A stretch of DNA of 64,000 nt from Kingdonia uniflora (taxonomy: Eukaryota; Streptophyta; Magnoliopsida; Ranunculales; Circaeasteraceae). The stretch covers positions 2,108,001 to 2,172,000 of the forward strand of contig JACGCM010002114.1 of assembly GCA_014058105.1 (NCBI GenBank). Reading direction: 5' to 3'. The notes under the pieces are model-generated. The model saw only the letters and a list, made by a program, of their open reading frames with translations. It ran no database searches and was not told the origin of the DNA. Positions within the stretch are counted from its first letter, which is position 1. Each line of letters begins with the position of its first letter. Shown piece after piece: positions 43,740 to 58,300 of this stretch. Both the position numbers and the translations under genes were made by a program.

Positions 43740-45245
43740 ACGCCTACTAATAATAAAGCTGACGGTTGCATCAATCTTCATCACTCGAGTCATCTTCATC
43801 AATTGGGCATCGTTCCTTCAACTTCGCAGAATACATTTTGAGCTGCTTCTTCATCCAACGTTTTTGTTCTGGTAGTAGGTTAGTTGTATCGGTTGTCATC
43901 ACCTTGACCAAAGTTTCATCTTAATCCGCTTATTGTCTAGCTATTGTCGCTTCACGTCTCATTTGTGTCTCCGCCTCTTTAGCCAACTTTTGCTATTCTC
44001 GTTCTCTAGCTCTAACTTGTTTTTCCTCTTTTTTCTTCTCGTCCCTTTCATTCCATGCCGAAATCATGTTGGTGGTCATTTCGAAAATCTTCTTCCCCCA
44101 ATAACCCGTCCGGACGTACTTCCCCACAAGCATAGAGTGATAGATGATCGTCCTTAGAATCTTTCAGAATTATGGACGTAGGGGTAACGGAAGTAGGTGT
44201 GAGAGGTTCGGTATTGGTGGAGTTTCGCTAACTATCGTTTTAAGACGATTTTCTCGATACATTACAACCGAGATGCCCGATTTGATTAATTTGGGACCAT
44301 TTTGGGCAACATTCTTATAAGCTGCCCGAAATTAAAATGTTTTTCCATACACTTTTTTATACGTCTCGTGTGCCATTTGGGGCTATGAAAATGTTTGACA
44401 ATACTATAAGTACATTACCTTAACTAGACTATAGAAATGAAGGTAAAATTGAAATACTTACCACATCGCCCGTTCCAAAATTGATAAATTGTCGGTGTTC
44501 AAGATCTTGAAGAATGCCTTTAAATATTGAACATTCCTTATTAAGCCGATTTGTGTACGTGCAATTGACGTCGTTATATGATCGTCACATCGATTGGTCT
44601 GCATAGAACGAATTGAATTGGTCATGCACTTTTAACCAAAAGCGTGAAGCTTTTTGTTGGTTACTTATCTTGAGATTTTGAGAAACTTGAGACCAAGCGC
44701 ATGCGAGGTTTACGAAGTCATTCGCCGACCAATGACTCACATTCTTGTATTTATCTTTATCAATTGTCTCGCTATCATCAACCTCCTCCTCCACATGATC
44801 TTCAACCACAAACGGTGTTGGTGCCGGTGTCGTCGTCTTCATTTTAGCTTTCCGCCTTCCGCAGAGTGGGTGGTGCATTGAGGTTTAAGTCGTTTAAACC
44901 CCATGAAGCTTGCTTCGGTGGGATGGATGAACTTCCACTGCCAAATTCCATTTGTGAGGGAAAATATGAATTTCCCTATTAAACGTTGAATTAGGGGTAG
45001 TATGGTTGGTAGTTAGAGTAAGCATTGGTTCTTTGATAATCAAAGTGTAAGGGACTCGGAGAGTCGTGTGAAGGGAACAATTGCCAAACATGGTGATCAC
45101 GATATTGGGAAAGATTCGGCATTTTTGACGAACCAAATGCGGCGAATTGGGAGGGATAGAAGTTAGGTTGTTGGCTTGGATGGGAGGGTTGAGAGTGGCT
45201 TTGAGAATTAGATTGGGAGCTTGCTTGAGAGCTTGATGAAGACAT
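43740..45245 (-). pseudogene. Harbinger Myb/trihelix-like DNA-binding ORF
   Basis: The reverse strand begins MSSSSSQASSQSNSQSHSQP with a Ser/Gln/Pro-rich N-terminus. It continues, after a frame break, with a SANT/trihelix-like domain KYKNVSHWSANDFVNLACAW, SQVSQNLKISNQQKASRFWL, KVHDQFNSFY (44750-44600), then TPTSVTPTSIILKDS and a basic tail after more breaks. In plant Harbinger elements this second protein binds the element ends together with the transposase. Element 1 keeps only the tail. Confidence 0.78.
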
Positions 45246-45326
45246 GGCTTTGTTTTAGTTTGATGTGGTAAGGGGTTTGGGGATGGTTTTATAGAGAGGA
45301 GAACAAAAGAGTTGTTACAGACCATG

Positions 45327-45353
45327 CCGCGCAGTTCAGAATTGCACGGCAGT
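45327..45353. repeat. Palindromic box near the right end of Harbinger copy 2
   Basis: ATGCCGCGCAGTTC then AGAATTGCACGGCAG, nearly a full 27-bp palindrome and one of the best-preserved boxes in the window. Confidence 0.85.
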
Positions 45354-45518
45354 AATGAACCACCTTGTGGGTCTTTAAACCGACCCACAAAATGCGTTTT
45401 TTTGATCTGTAGATTGCCAGCTGGACAAGACGACCTTGCTGCTGGGTGGTCGGTTGGGAGGTTTGTGGATCGGTTGCTACCACATAAGCAACCGACCTTA
45501 CTGCCGCATATGCTCTAA

Positions 45519-46317
45519 GAGAGAGACTGAGAGAGAGAGAGTCCAAATAGGGACCCTGGACCAAAGTCCAGTATGTCAACTATGTCAACTCATGTCAAAG
45601 TCCAGACCAAATTCTGGTCTGCCCGAGCCATAGAGATTGGGCTCCAATTGGCTCCAAAAAAAATTATTATGACATAGAGATTGGGCAAAAGCTTATTGAA
45701 ATAGAATTGATAGATTTGCGGTTCTACTGTAGAGAAACACAAGGCTCTACAATGACCCATCCATAACCTGCTTCTTTTCTTCTTCAACCCAAACCAGGTT
45801 TCTTTAAATTTGAAAACCTATTTCACTCCCCAAACCAAATTTGATGCATAACGTGGCAATTAATATTTAAGAATTTGTTGGGAAGATTAGTTTTTAAGCT
45901 AGCAAATAATAAATTTTGACTTTTAACACAGATTACTCAATTCCTATTATTATTTTAGCACACTATTATTTCTATAACTTGTAATGTTTAACGTAAGTAC
46001 AATGTTACACAGTAATTATAAACTTCTCAGAGAATGTGACAATAAAATTCAGCAAATTTTATGATCATCAGAACAAAATTTATAACAGAAGCCTCTTTGT
46101 TTTGATATTCTAGGTTCAATTCCTTTCAGCATAAGCTTTGTGATCAACAATTGAGCAAAAAATAGGCTATCTCTCCAAAGTACTAATTTGACCTGGCAAG
46201 ACTCTAGGGTGATTAACAGATCTCAACATCCACCCTCCTATAAAGGCTACAATACTTTTGAAGATCCATCTCTTGCATTTTCATTACTTTAACCCAAGAA
46301 ACCTATAGCCCAACCTC
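45519..46317. other. 3' flank of the TcdA-like gene
   Basis: AT-rich, starting with a GAGAGA run. No gene seen. The poly-A signal for the minus-strand TcdA-like gene should lie here, but I cannot single out one. Confidence 0.5.
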
Positions 46318-49300
46318 TATTTCCGCTCTCTTCAGCACCGACGTCACCCTTGAGAAAAACTCTGCTTCGTTTTCCTTTATATCATCAAGTGTCGTTGACT
46401 CGTGCTCATCCGCCTACATGAATTAATAGGAAGAAAAGTATCCTCTATTAGAAAGAACTTCAATCCAAGAAAATTGTAACCGTAACATCACCAATCCTTT
46501 TCTTCTTTTTTGTAACTAGAGGCATCCGGACCAATGGCCCGCGGATCGTCAATTCCCGACTAGATCCTCTAGGGCTCGTGCACTTGTGCAATAGCCCGTA
46601 AACCACACGAACCGGGCAAGCCGACACAAGGCCGATGGGCTCATACCAACCTCGAAACCCACTCGGAGGTGAGAATCGAACCCTTGACCTCCCGATAGTG
46701 GTTTATACACCATCACCACCACTAGAGACTAGATCCTCTAGGGCTCGTGCCCTTATGCAATAGCCCGCAAACCACACGAACCGGGCAAGCCGACACAAGG
46801 CCGATGGGCTCATACCAACCTCGAAACCCACACGGAGGTGAGAATCGAACCCTTGACCTCCCGATAGTGGTTTACACACCATCACCACCACTAGAGCACA
46901 AAGTAGTTGGTACTTGGTAGCATCACCAATCCTCTCTTGTAAATTAGGAAGATCAAACCCAACCACTTGCTATTGAAAAGTAGATAAGAAAATACCTCAG
47001 TAAATTTTAGAAGAATTAAGTTTGACACTGATGCCGGCTTTGCCTGGTCCCATCTGGAAATGATAATGTTAGCAAAACTGTTAGAGATAGTAATAGTATC
47101 CAACCGTCTAATGAGATGAAATACACCCGAGATTCTGCTAAAAAAGGAAACCTTGTCTGCTCAGTGTGAAAGGTGTCTAGGCACAAATAAAGCTCAAATA
47201 AACATCTGAGGATCTGGATATAATATTGAGCAATATTTGAATGTTAAACATAACTCCACTAGTTAAATTTCAGGTCCATCATTATAAAAACCAAATATAA
47301 TCCAAATGACTATGAATACACTGTCGTCCAATTTGAGAAGAAGAGAACGTAGATTTCCATAAATTCATAACAGTGCCCAAAGTGAATAAGATTTGGAAGA
47401 GTGAGCAGAAATGAGCTCAGACATCTGACTCAATGATGAACAATTGAGCAGAAATAGGTAACTTCATAGTGCTACAAAAGTCAAATTAGAGTTAAATCTG
47501 ACCTGACAAGCATTAGTTGATTAATAGATCTCCACATTCCCCGCCCTACATCTTTTGGAGTTTCATCCCTTGCACTTCTCCCATGCCACAGCTCTTTTAC
47601 CACATACATCACGTCCTCAATATCTACCTTAGAGAACGAAACAAACAAATGATGTGGCATCAAACAATACCCTGACAAATCTAAGATAAACTAGCTAAAC
47701 TCCTCTATAAGCAAATAATAATTTTCATAATTAACATCGAGCTCAAAGTAAGAGTTTGTTCGATAAACCCTCAAAAAAACTTACTGAAAAAGAAACAATT
47801 AGATGCATGACACAACAAAGGGCACACACCTGAACTTGCTCAGAAGTGCCATGTAATATTTCCTCGTGCTCAATAAGGCGTTGATGAAGAGTTCGATAAT
47901 GATCCATATCCAAATTCACTATCGGCTCTGTTTGAACATGCAGCCCTGCAAGTTCCATTAGAACATAGGAGGCCATGACCTGACCAAAAATTGCAGGGAT
48001 AGTCCCAAGAACAGGTATAATGCGGACCCTGAACCCTGGTACTATCTGATATCAGGATTTCAGTATTAGAAAGTCAAAGCTATTCCCCTTATTCTAGAAT
48101 CAAGAAAACTAATAGCAAAAAAGCTTCAGCTTGCAGCAAGATACAGAAAAGTAGACAAACTTCTATGCAAATAACGTACTAATTACTTTCTGAAATTAAA
48201 CTTGGTAATATGGTATGCGTTTGTATGTGTATATATATCATAATTTCACAGATAAGGGATTCGGGAAAGGTTAAGTTTTGGTTATGGCAATAAGCCAACA
48301 CTAGGATAGTTGTTTATATGTCTCACAACTGTTCTAAAATCGCATCTGATACTAAATTTGAATGGGTTTACCATAATAACGGGTCGCAACTTTATGCTAC
48401 GGTTTTGTGGCGTTTTCAACATTTAATGGTGATGTGGGCTATATAGCTCAAAACCAACACTATGAAGTTTGAAAAGAAGAATGTCGTTTAACAACATGTT
48501 CTGGTTAAGTCATGAAGGATATGGCAAGGACTTACTTTGAGCCAACAGTTTAAAGTGGAAGGATACTATCACGAGATTCATATAATGGTTCTTGGTAATG
48601 AGGGGTGGTTTCTTGGCTGTTCTTTTCTTTTCTTTTCTTTTCTTTTTATTATTAACTTTTGGAAAGACGTTCTCTTTCTTTTTTCTTGTTCCCTAGTTAG
48701 ATTGTTGTCTTCGATTTTTTTCTTCAATAAAATTTATATTTATCAAAAATAAAAATGCCTATATCACTATTTGATATACATATAATGACTATTTCCTTGT
48801 GATAATATATTCACATACTATAATTCCTAACCAAATTTAGAGTGAGGATCTAATAAAACTGTGAGAAACAAGTCCAGTTGAAGCAAAAACAGTTACCTGA
48901 TAGTCGGAAGGATTTTCTTCCTCGCCACTCGAACCCTTGAATGGGAGTAGCTTTATTTTAGGTTTCTCCAAGGAAAAAACAATGGGAATTCCACCTTCAA
49001 TACCATAGTCTTTCTTCAATCGATGTCTTACCTGTAAAATATGAGTTTCATAAGGAACAGAAAAGCAAAAAAACCGACCCATAGATGCAAACATGCTATC
49101 CTTCTTTTTTTCCGGGCACACATGCTATCCTTTTTTATTTTCCGGGCACACATGCAATCCTAGATAAAGCAGAAGAAGAATATTTTGTGTCAAACACAAA
49201 ATTACTTATTCTCTTGCCTCAAAATTTCATTAACGCATATAAGTTGCAAACATATACATGGACTCCAAGGCTAAACGGACGCAAAATAATGAAATTTCCT

Positions 49301-52300
49301 GAATAGTTCACCAAATAAAAGGATCGTGAACATACAATTCATTATCTGTGCAAAATGGATGCCGCTCTGAGTTTCACGTCAACACAAAGCCTTCAAGAAA
49401 AGAGCTTATATAACAAAATCATGGATAAATATTTATTTATTGCACAAATTTGAAAAACCTTCTGCGAATAATATATTTAAGGATTGAAGTTTCAAAGGTA
49501 TATTGGCATACATTTCAAGTCAAAATCTTACCGAAGCTTCTCACAAAGACTAAGGATTCTCAACATAGTGAAAAACTGAAATTATGGTGTTGCTTCTTCA
49601 ATTTCTGCCTCAGTATCATTCATATAATCATTTCATAATAGCAGATTTCTATTCTTGAACTTTTGAACAGATTTCTCTTTTATGCTATATGTTATCTACA
49701 TATTTCAATCTCCATTACTTTCGTTTCCTTCTCTCCACTCACTAACAAGAATTCCTGCTTACCTCGGAAAAAAATTCCTTTACTTTCTATCTGAAGTGAC
49801 TACAACCTTAGTTCTGCCTCACTTATCGATTCTTGTAATCCTTTGGTCCATTTATGGCAACTTCTAGAGCATTTGTAAATCGTTTTCACAGTAGACTTAT
49901 TCACATTTAAGGCTCTCTCCTAACTTTTCCAGCCTTTCTTCCCCCTCTCCTATACTATCTCTAAAGGCAAGCTACAAGAAACTGTTTTAATAATTATATC
50001 AAAATTTCTTTCTTTTCTTCTTCTTTAAGAGTCTCTGATAGGTAATGGAGCGGGAAGAAGATGTTCTCATCTTAATCCATATTCAAGATATTTCACGAAT
50101 CCTTCCGCCATGGTATTATCGAATGAGCAAACAACCCATGAAAGCTCGAAAGCTACCATCTGAGACAGAAAAAGGCAAGAGACATAATAGCATACAAAAA
50201 TGAGTTTAAATGCGGTAGTACCCCATTTTCCAAATTTTTGACCGCTTAACTCTGAAAAATATAAATCAGTGAATAGTGACGATTTATGTGCTTTCAGACT
50301 TATTTCACTTTTGAGAGTTTGCTTCTGATCTTTTTGTCGGAAACATCGTGCTGAGGTCCCCAAAACAGAAACGTCGGACCAATATTTCAAGATCCTGAAC
50401 GAATTATTAATCTTGATAGAGTGAGAGAGGCATAGAACATAACATTACATTTTTCTTGATCGAAAGAAAAATGAACTTGTTTCATAAAAATTGACTTGAA
50501 TAACATTACGCTTCAGCGGGGTAGCATCATGTAAATAAGATATTTGCAAAGCAACTAATCAAAGACACGGAAACTACAAAGTAAATCAAATTCATTAGTG
50601 GATTAGGGATAAACATTACAGTTCTCGAGAGCGGGTCATTTATTGATTCTCGCAAATCAGCAACTCGAATTCGTGTTGGGTCAGCTCGAGCACCAGCCCC
50701 TGTCGCAGAAAGGACCTTCAATCTCCTACGTACACATGCAGCTAGGAGTGCCACCTGTGAGAGATACTAATAAGTCATTACATTGAAGAAACAATGTACT
50801 AGCCGATATGACTTCAATACCATTAGATTCTACATAAGGAGTCTCAACTAACCAGGTTCCTGTATTGTAAATTGTTCGTGTACGAAACGAACCAGTTATC
50901 AATTCGATAAAAGAATATACGCCAAAACAAGAAGGGCTATTTAATGGGTCGATTCTTCAACCTATTATAGATTGATACCTCCATAAATCAATTAAAATAG
51001 AGATAAATCACGACTAGATTTAAGCAATACAGCGTACAGCAAAACACAAAGGAAAAAGTTTAAATGAGGTAACCATAATACCATATATAGAGGTACCTAA
51101 GGTAACAAGGGTGTTACCTTAGTATCAATATTATCAATGCAATCCAGAACATAATCAGGTCGGCCTGAAAGAATTTCCTCCTCAGACGATGCATCATAGA
51201 GTTGCACTCTTGCATCTATTTGGCACTCTGGAAATATCAACGAGAAGTGCTTCTTAAGGCAAAGTGCTTTTGAGATTCCAACATCTTCCCTTGTCGCCAC
51301 AGCATGTCGATTAAGTGATGAAAGTGAAACCTTCACGGATAAATCAATGAATGAGCGCAGTGATCAAAACCTATTAAACTTTGCAACCTAAATGCGTCAT
51401 GGAAATATACTTAAACTACAAAAATAAGAAATGATTAAGGAATTAAATAATACAATTTATAGAAGACGAGGAAGGATGATTATTTAATAAGCATGTATTC
51501 GTATTTTTAACCAACATGTAGAAATCTATTTAATGACGGAAATTAATAAAGGACAATAACTGATTCTTCTTCTTCATCAATTAATAAAGGACAATAACTA
51601 TATTGTAGCATTTCCAAAAGTTCCAAAAATTCGCGTTTGGGTAACCAAACTAATACTTTTAGATACTCCAATAACTTACCCAAATGAAGTGAACAACTTT
51701 GTTAGATCCAAAGACAATGTGGGAGATCCACTAAAGAAAGGATTAGCCAGAGAGCTGATCCTTAGTACACCAAGGGAGGTGGGGCTTAAGCCTATAACAA
51801 AATAAATCATCTAAAATGATAACCCATAACCTATGCGACTGGAGATCCCAGCAACTAGGTTCAATGGGATAAACTAGGTTCAATGGGATAGACAAGTTGT
51901 ACGAGTGATTTGTGTGTGGGGGTACTATAAATTATTGGAATTTCTCCAAACCATATCCCCAGGATGTGATATATTACTACATGTACCTAGTAGAGGTATA
52001 ACTTTTAATGCTTTCTATATCCAGATGATCCAGTGAAGTTTCAGGATATGGGAATCTTTTGATAGAAGCACTTATATAAGGATGGAATCTTCTCTCTTGC
52101 TGACACTAATGAAAGCCTAAGGCCAAGAAAACAAACAGTGGACTGGTTTTCTATTGTTTGGAACAAGATCAGCCCTCCAAGGAGCAACTTCACTAGATGG
52201 AGAGCTTATAAAGGGAATTTGAGAACTCAAAACAGACAGTGAGCATGAGAGTGTTCACTAACTCCTACTGCAGTCTTTGTGGTCTTCCTGGTGAGAGTGA

Positions 52301-55300
52301 GAGACATCTTTTTATGGAGTGCATAGTTGTAAAGGATATCTGGGGCAAGATTCTTACAAAGTGCAGAGTTAATAGACAGGTAGGAGATCTGGACTCAGAA
52401 GTTCGATGGTTGCTTAGCCAAAAAGGACAGTGGTACCTTTGTTCTCAAGGCCTGTCTTTGCAGTATGATTAAACGCATTTGGAGGGAAAGGAACCTGAAG
52501 ATCTTTGAGAATAAAATCCCTGGTGGTATCAAGTCTATTCTTAACCGAGTTTTGGCTGAGATAAGTGCAAGACTGACCAACAATACTAATAACCTTGCTG
52601 ATAACGGGAGTACTAGAAGGATGTGCAAATTGGAATGTGAGAAACACTGGCAAGCTAAGAGCAGTGAACTACTGAGTTTTGGCTGAGATAAGTGCAAGAC
52701 TGACCAACAATACTAATAACCTTGCTGATAATGGGAGTACTAGAAGGATGTGTAAATTGGAATGTGAGAAACACTGGCAAGCTGAGAGCAGTGAGCTACT
52801 GTAAGTATATTCTTCCACTTGAAGGGTACTTCATTCTGAACATTGCAGGTCTTATTTCTGGGGGTTATGGGAGGCTGTTCAGAGATTACATGGGCCAGTT
52901 TATTATTGGTTTTGCTGGGAAGATTATGGCAAGAAGCATATAGTACCAGCAGATGAGATCTTTGGAGAGGGTCTGTGTCATATTATTATGGGATTTGACA
53001 AGATATGGATTGTCAAGAGGTTATTGGAGTATCTTGAAAATAAGAAGAACCCACCTCGGGACTGTATAGCTATCCATTATGAAATTACTTATTAATACTC
53101 CTGATTGAGTTCCGCCATATCGCGCCAGTTCTATCATGTGGGGGATTGTTATGTAAGTTTGACTTTTACATAGCAAAGACTATTGGAGATATGAGAATTG
53201 AAAAGTCAAGTCCATGTATCCTCTTTTATGGACTCTAGCAACTTTTGGACAAGTAAAATTCACAAATTGTGAATGAAAGAAATTGAGGGAAACCAAATAT
53301 TTGATTTAAACTTTGTTTGAACTCGCTCTATTCAAATCCCATCATTTACCTTAATTGACGAACTTGGGTACCCTCTATATAACACAAATTTGATAAGGGC
53401 CATGCCCAGCCCTTTAGGTGCAGAAACATTTGTGATTCATGGGGGCACCCTTGCTCTTCTTACAAAGGCGCACACATGTGTGCTAACGTGTGCGAGTACG
53501 AGTATGTGTATGTGTATGTACGAGTATGAGTACTAAGTCTACCTTTGGTTACGATGAGGGGTTCTGGCTTGACTCTACTTCTTTAGTTGGTAGTTTCCTC
53601 ATTTGACTCCACTACCTTAGTGGGAAGTTGAGAAATTCTCTACAAGAGAGTAGTTTCCAGAACCTCAAAGTACACAGAAAGTATGATGAGAAATAGAGTT
53701 TGATATAAAGAACAGTTGTGGGGGAAAAAACATGCTTAGGAAATACTATGTAACATGGACACTTCATATTCCAAAAAAAATCTATGTCCAAACGTGTCGG
53801 ACACTCGGACACACCGACACTCGTGTCGACACTCCAACGGACACTTCTTGCTTAGATCATAACCTTTTTGACATAGCTTTTAGAAAGTTTTCAATTCTTA
53901 TACATGTTATTCATTGTTTTTTGTTTGTTATTAGTCGTAAATTAACCCATAAGTGTGTTAGATAGGTTAAGTAACCAACATAAGCATAGTAGAAAATAAG
54001 AAATAAAAAATTTACAGCCGTGTCCCCGTTTTTACATATTTTTGGGTTGTCGCGTCCGACACCCCGTACCCGTGTCCGACACCGACACCCGTATCCGTGT
54101 CGTTGTTACCTAGGGAAATAGATATGAAACTATGGAGGGTAAAAATGAAATACCTGGTCAAAATCAACAAGGAGGAGCCTGCCAACTCCAGATCTCAAGA
54201 GCATACAAGCAGCATGACTCCCAACTCCTCCAAGACCAATGACTACAACAAACGATTCAGTCACTTTCCGTTGCGACTCCGCACCAAAGAATTGAATGTT
54301 CCTGATAATAATATGTAAAAGAAATACTAAAAGTTCTTCAAAGAAACACGTCTAATCTGATAGATGGCTGTTTCTCACATGTCACGATCCTTTTATTGCT
54401 ATCATCAATCAGGAGAATTGACAATAAAGCAGGTGAATGAAACTTGTCAACAAATGGTTCGATACCAATCCATTATCTCCCTTAATCTTTAAGAAATAAA
54501 ACTGAAGCATTAATAACATTTTGCATCTAAAACAACGAACACAAAATAGCAGGTATGGAGCTTTTCCAACCACTGAAAAATAATTCCAATAGTTTCAATG
54601 ACTTTTACCAAGGTAAAGAGCATCCACGGCAGCCTCCTTGAAAAATAGGGAGGGGTGGTGACATGTACTCCCTAAATTCATGTTTTACATAAACAAACTC
54701 CCTGAAAAAGGGAGTTAAGTAACTTTTTATTAGAAAAGTAGGAGAACCACTTTCCACGTAATTAAAGTGCTTATGTGGCTACCCAAATGCAACTTCCCGC
54801 TCCTTATTGTTGAGGAGAGAGTGCGTAAAAATAGGGAGTATTCAAAATTTAAGGAGTTCGTAAAAGCATTTTTAACTTTTTTTGCCTACCTAAAATAAAT
54901 ATAGGGAGGCTGCTATGGATGCTCAGCACCATATTTGACGAGGTATTTAAGAATTGCGTCTAAATCATGCTTAATCATACCGTCTACCTAAGTTATTTAT
55001 TGACATTATAATATGTATGGCTCAGGAATGAAAGGGGTAAATGCCTGACACATACAGAATCTAAGCTTCAAAGGTTTTGACCTTAAAATGTAATGATGTC
55101 AGATTTGCATCTATGGTCTACCTGCTCATATCAGCTTTGGCCATATTTTATACATCTTATGTAGCTGTTAAGGATGTTAAATTTATAATCCTAGTTTCCT
55201 CTTCTATTTTAGGAAGTTCCCATCTCAGGGATACCTTTAACTATCACCAACATCCAGGAAATGAAAGGATGAGATTTAAAAAAAAAAACTAATATAGATT

Positions 55301-58300
55301 GTTTGGTATGGTATCAAGCAAGATCTATTACAAAGAAAAATAGATTAACGTATTTAGAGATGCAAAAAGTAGATGTTACATGATATGTTCCCTTCCATCT
55401 CGCCGACATACGAGGCATGAATTTATGAATGTATAGTTCAAGGATATTACAGCAATCATGGGCGAAAACACTCATTTTTACGACTCCAGAGACTTGAAAA
55501 TATATTTATGCATCCAACGTTTTGATGTTTAAGACTGACCAGAGACATAGTATAAGAATACCTCGTAAGTTGTTCAGAGACGACTTCATCTCTTAGAAGA
55601 TCTGATCCAGCATTACTTCCAGCGGCATCACATCCATTTCTACTTAGTCCAACTGTCATACATCAATATAAGATAAACATGCAACATCTTGTCAGATAAC
55701 CTTGCATCAAATATAAAATATTGTTTGTTAGAACATATGATTTTATAAAAATAAAGTTGAATACTTCCTTCTTTGTTTTTTTCTGTTAAGTTAACATTTT
55801 GTTTATTTTGTTAAGGCTTACAATGAGTGGAAACGGTATAATACAAGAAAAAAGACCTTCCCACTGACATTTCAAATAGCTTGCCATCTCCTAAGAAGGA
55901 AAGTGAACAAACTCTACAATAAGTATGAATACCCCTTTAGTCCTATGCAGAAACGATCGTCTTCCCACTTGCCATTTGTTTATTAATTGAGACAAACAGC
56001 TCCCTCTTTTAGCTACTAGATATGCACTAATGCCTCCATGCATGAGTGAGTCTCTTAGCCAAAAAGAGGCCTGATATTTTCCCATTAAAAAAAAGGCTGC
56101 CAAAGGAGCATTGTTTCCATTGAAAGCTTGCACAACAAATAGATTAACGCTCGATATCAATTCACATCACAAGCAGCTCACCTTTTAAAAAAAGAGTAAT
56201 GCTCGACCAATACTAGAGCAGCTCTGCTTGAGAACTTCTGCAAAACCATTGAGAATGCAGGCACATTCTGCCATAACACTTGCTCTCTCAATCGACATAG
56301 TGGTGATAGTGTTAGGATCCAAGGCGTTATCAGAGATAATATCACAACCTAGGCTCTACATCTCCTCCACAATGGGCACTACCACAAAGAGTGACTTTAT
56401 AGAATTAGGGAGAGCCCAATTCTCCTTCCACAAGTCAATATAAACACCTGAACAACTATCCAACGAGTATGTTTCTCGGTTACATAAACTTCTTTGATTC
56501 TTGGCCACGTAGATAGTTATTTATAGTAGGTGATAGGATCTCCACTATTAGTGACGAACTTAGTATCCATGAAGTCACACCAATGACCATCTTCACTAAC
56601 TATTGCCTCTCTTCCCTTTTTTATGCTCAAGATATCTCACACTATTACCTTTGACAGAGCCTTTGATAAGAGGGATTCCTAAGTATTTTTCAGACGGCAA
56701 CCCTTTCTTGAAACCAAATAAATTTCCACCTCAATCTTCTTACTTCTTGTCATTTCCAAAGAAAAAGCTTGCCGTTGGAGATACTAATCCATTGCCAGCA
56801 CAAAATTTTACAAGTTTCGAACGAACTTTTAATGATTCTCAAGCCCCTAATAAATATATCACCAACAAATATAAGATGGGGAGCAGTACAAATGCCTTTA
56901 ATCGATACATAGAATGATAGAAAGCACCCAGCCTTGTCACCAAAGAAAATACAGGCATTTACTCAGAGCTTTAACAAAAATGCTGATTGAATCTTTTCAA
57001 TTTAGAGCATATCTTCTTCATAATCAAGCATATTAACGAGGTCATCTTCTGCTTTACTACTACTTTCATCTAATCTTGGAGTACGTTTTGAAGGTTCACA
57101 AAGCTTCTCTTTTAATTATGGTAAAAGGATTCCAAATTCGTGTATTACTTACCACCCTCTGTTATCCCAGCAAGTTCAACTTACAAGTTAGGAAGCCTAA
57201 TATGTAATTTCCTATGACAAGATAAAGAAAGTTTTATGGAGATCTTGTTTAATAGGATGTTCGTGTGCCCCAGGAACAAAGGGGGTTTGCTTTCTCAAAG
57301 AGTGTCTAGAATGGAAAGGCAGCAAGGGGCAAGTGTTTCTAGATATTTCGGCGTGGAGTGAGTAAATGAAGGAGGTGGGCGAGTTATAACGGCTAAATAT
57401 TGAGACGAATACATGGGTGGAATCTATAGCGGCGAGCAGCGTTTGTAAGCGGACGGCGTGAGAAAAGACCAATCAATGAAGGGATTTCCTTAAAAGTAGA
57501 AAAAGGATATAGGATTGGATTATGGGAGGATAATAGTCTAGGATGACTCCACCAATAGCTGTACTCTGTTATTCTATTTTATTGATAATGCAAAAATCAG
57601 CTCGAGATTTGGGAAGATAATAGCTTAAATTTGAATTACAAAAATAGATCATCTTTTGAAAATTGATAATAATTCATATAAAAAAAAACTCATAGGGAGG
57701 TTGGACAATAGCAAATGCAAACTAGCTAAAGCTGCTTGGAGAGTGTGGGATAATATTTGGAACATTATGCTTTTGGCAAATCCTTTTCTCGGTCTTCAGA
57801 CCTGATTTAGGCATTCAAGGTCAAAAATCCCTATGATATATGAAAATCCAAGGTTGTCAAATCGTAAATCGTAGAAGGGAAAAATCGAATCGAATCGTAA
57901 ATCGTAAGATTTTTATGGATTTTCTTAAATATCACAAAATATAATAATAAAAATGAATACTATGTGTACAAAAATTCATCATAATAAACAAGATACTAAA
58001 ATCAATATAAAGAGATTTGGTTATTATCCTTGATGTATTAATAGCATAGGAACAAACTGTGGTCATTATGAGTAATGATGTGAGTAAAAAACATCTTCAG
58101 CTTATTGCAAAACTTAAAAATAGGGTTTTAACTCATCTCCTAAAGTAGCTCACTCACTTGGTTGAAAAAAAGAAAAATCCAAGTGAGTGAGGTCCAATTT
58201 CATCCAACAGTACCTTAGTTGGTTTTTTCATAAAGTAAATATCTCACAAGGTTTTAAAGAGGGAAATGGGCTAACAGAATTGGAAAATGAATTAAAGTCA

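Larger units (their letters stand above)
42716..45515. mobile_element. PMD-bearing Harbinger element, copy 2 (left end lost)
   Basis: The right end, read inward from 45515, GAGCATATGCGGCAGTAAGG, matches the left end of copy 3, and TAA follows at 45516. Contains palindromic boxes near 42718, 42788 and 45330. It carries a PMD gene (plus strand) facing a Myb-like gene (minus strand). No transposase remains. The left edge is a fusion with the coiled-coil gene in the middle of a palindromic box. Confidence 0.82.

Noticed and set aside
46703..46966. Open frame on the minus strand
   Set aside because: It is the SINE body and tail read through; the same translation appears in the SINE at 24.9 kb.
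55891..56160. 89-codon minus-strand frame
   Set aside because: No recognised domain and no fit to the exon phases of the TcdA-like gene; possibly LINE-derived but not supportable.
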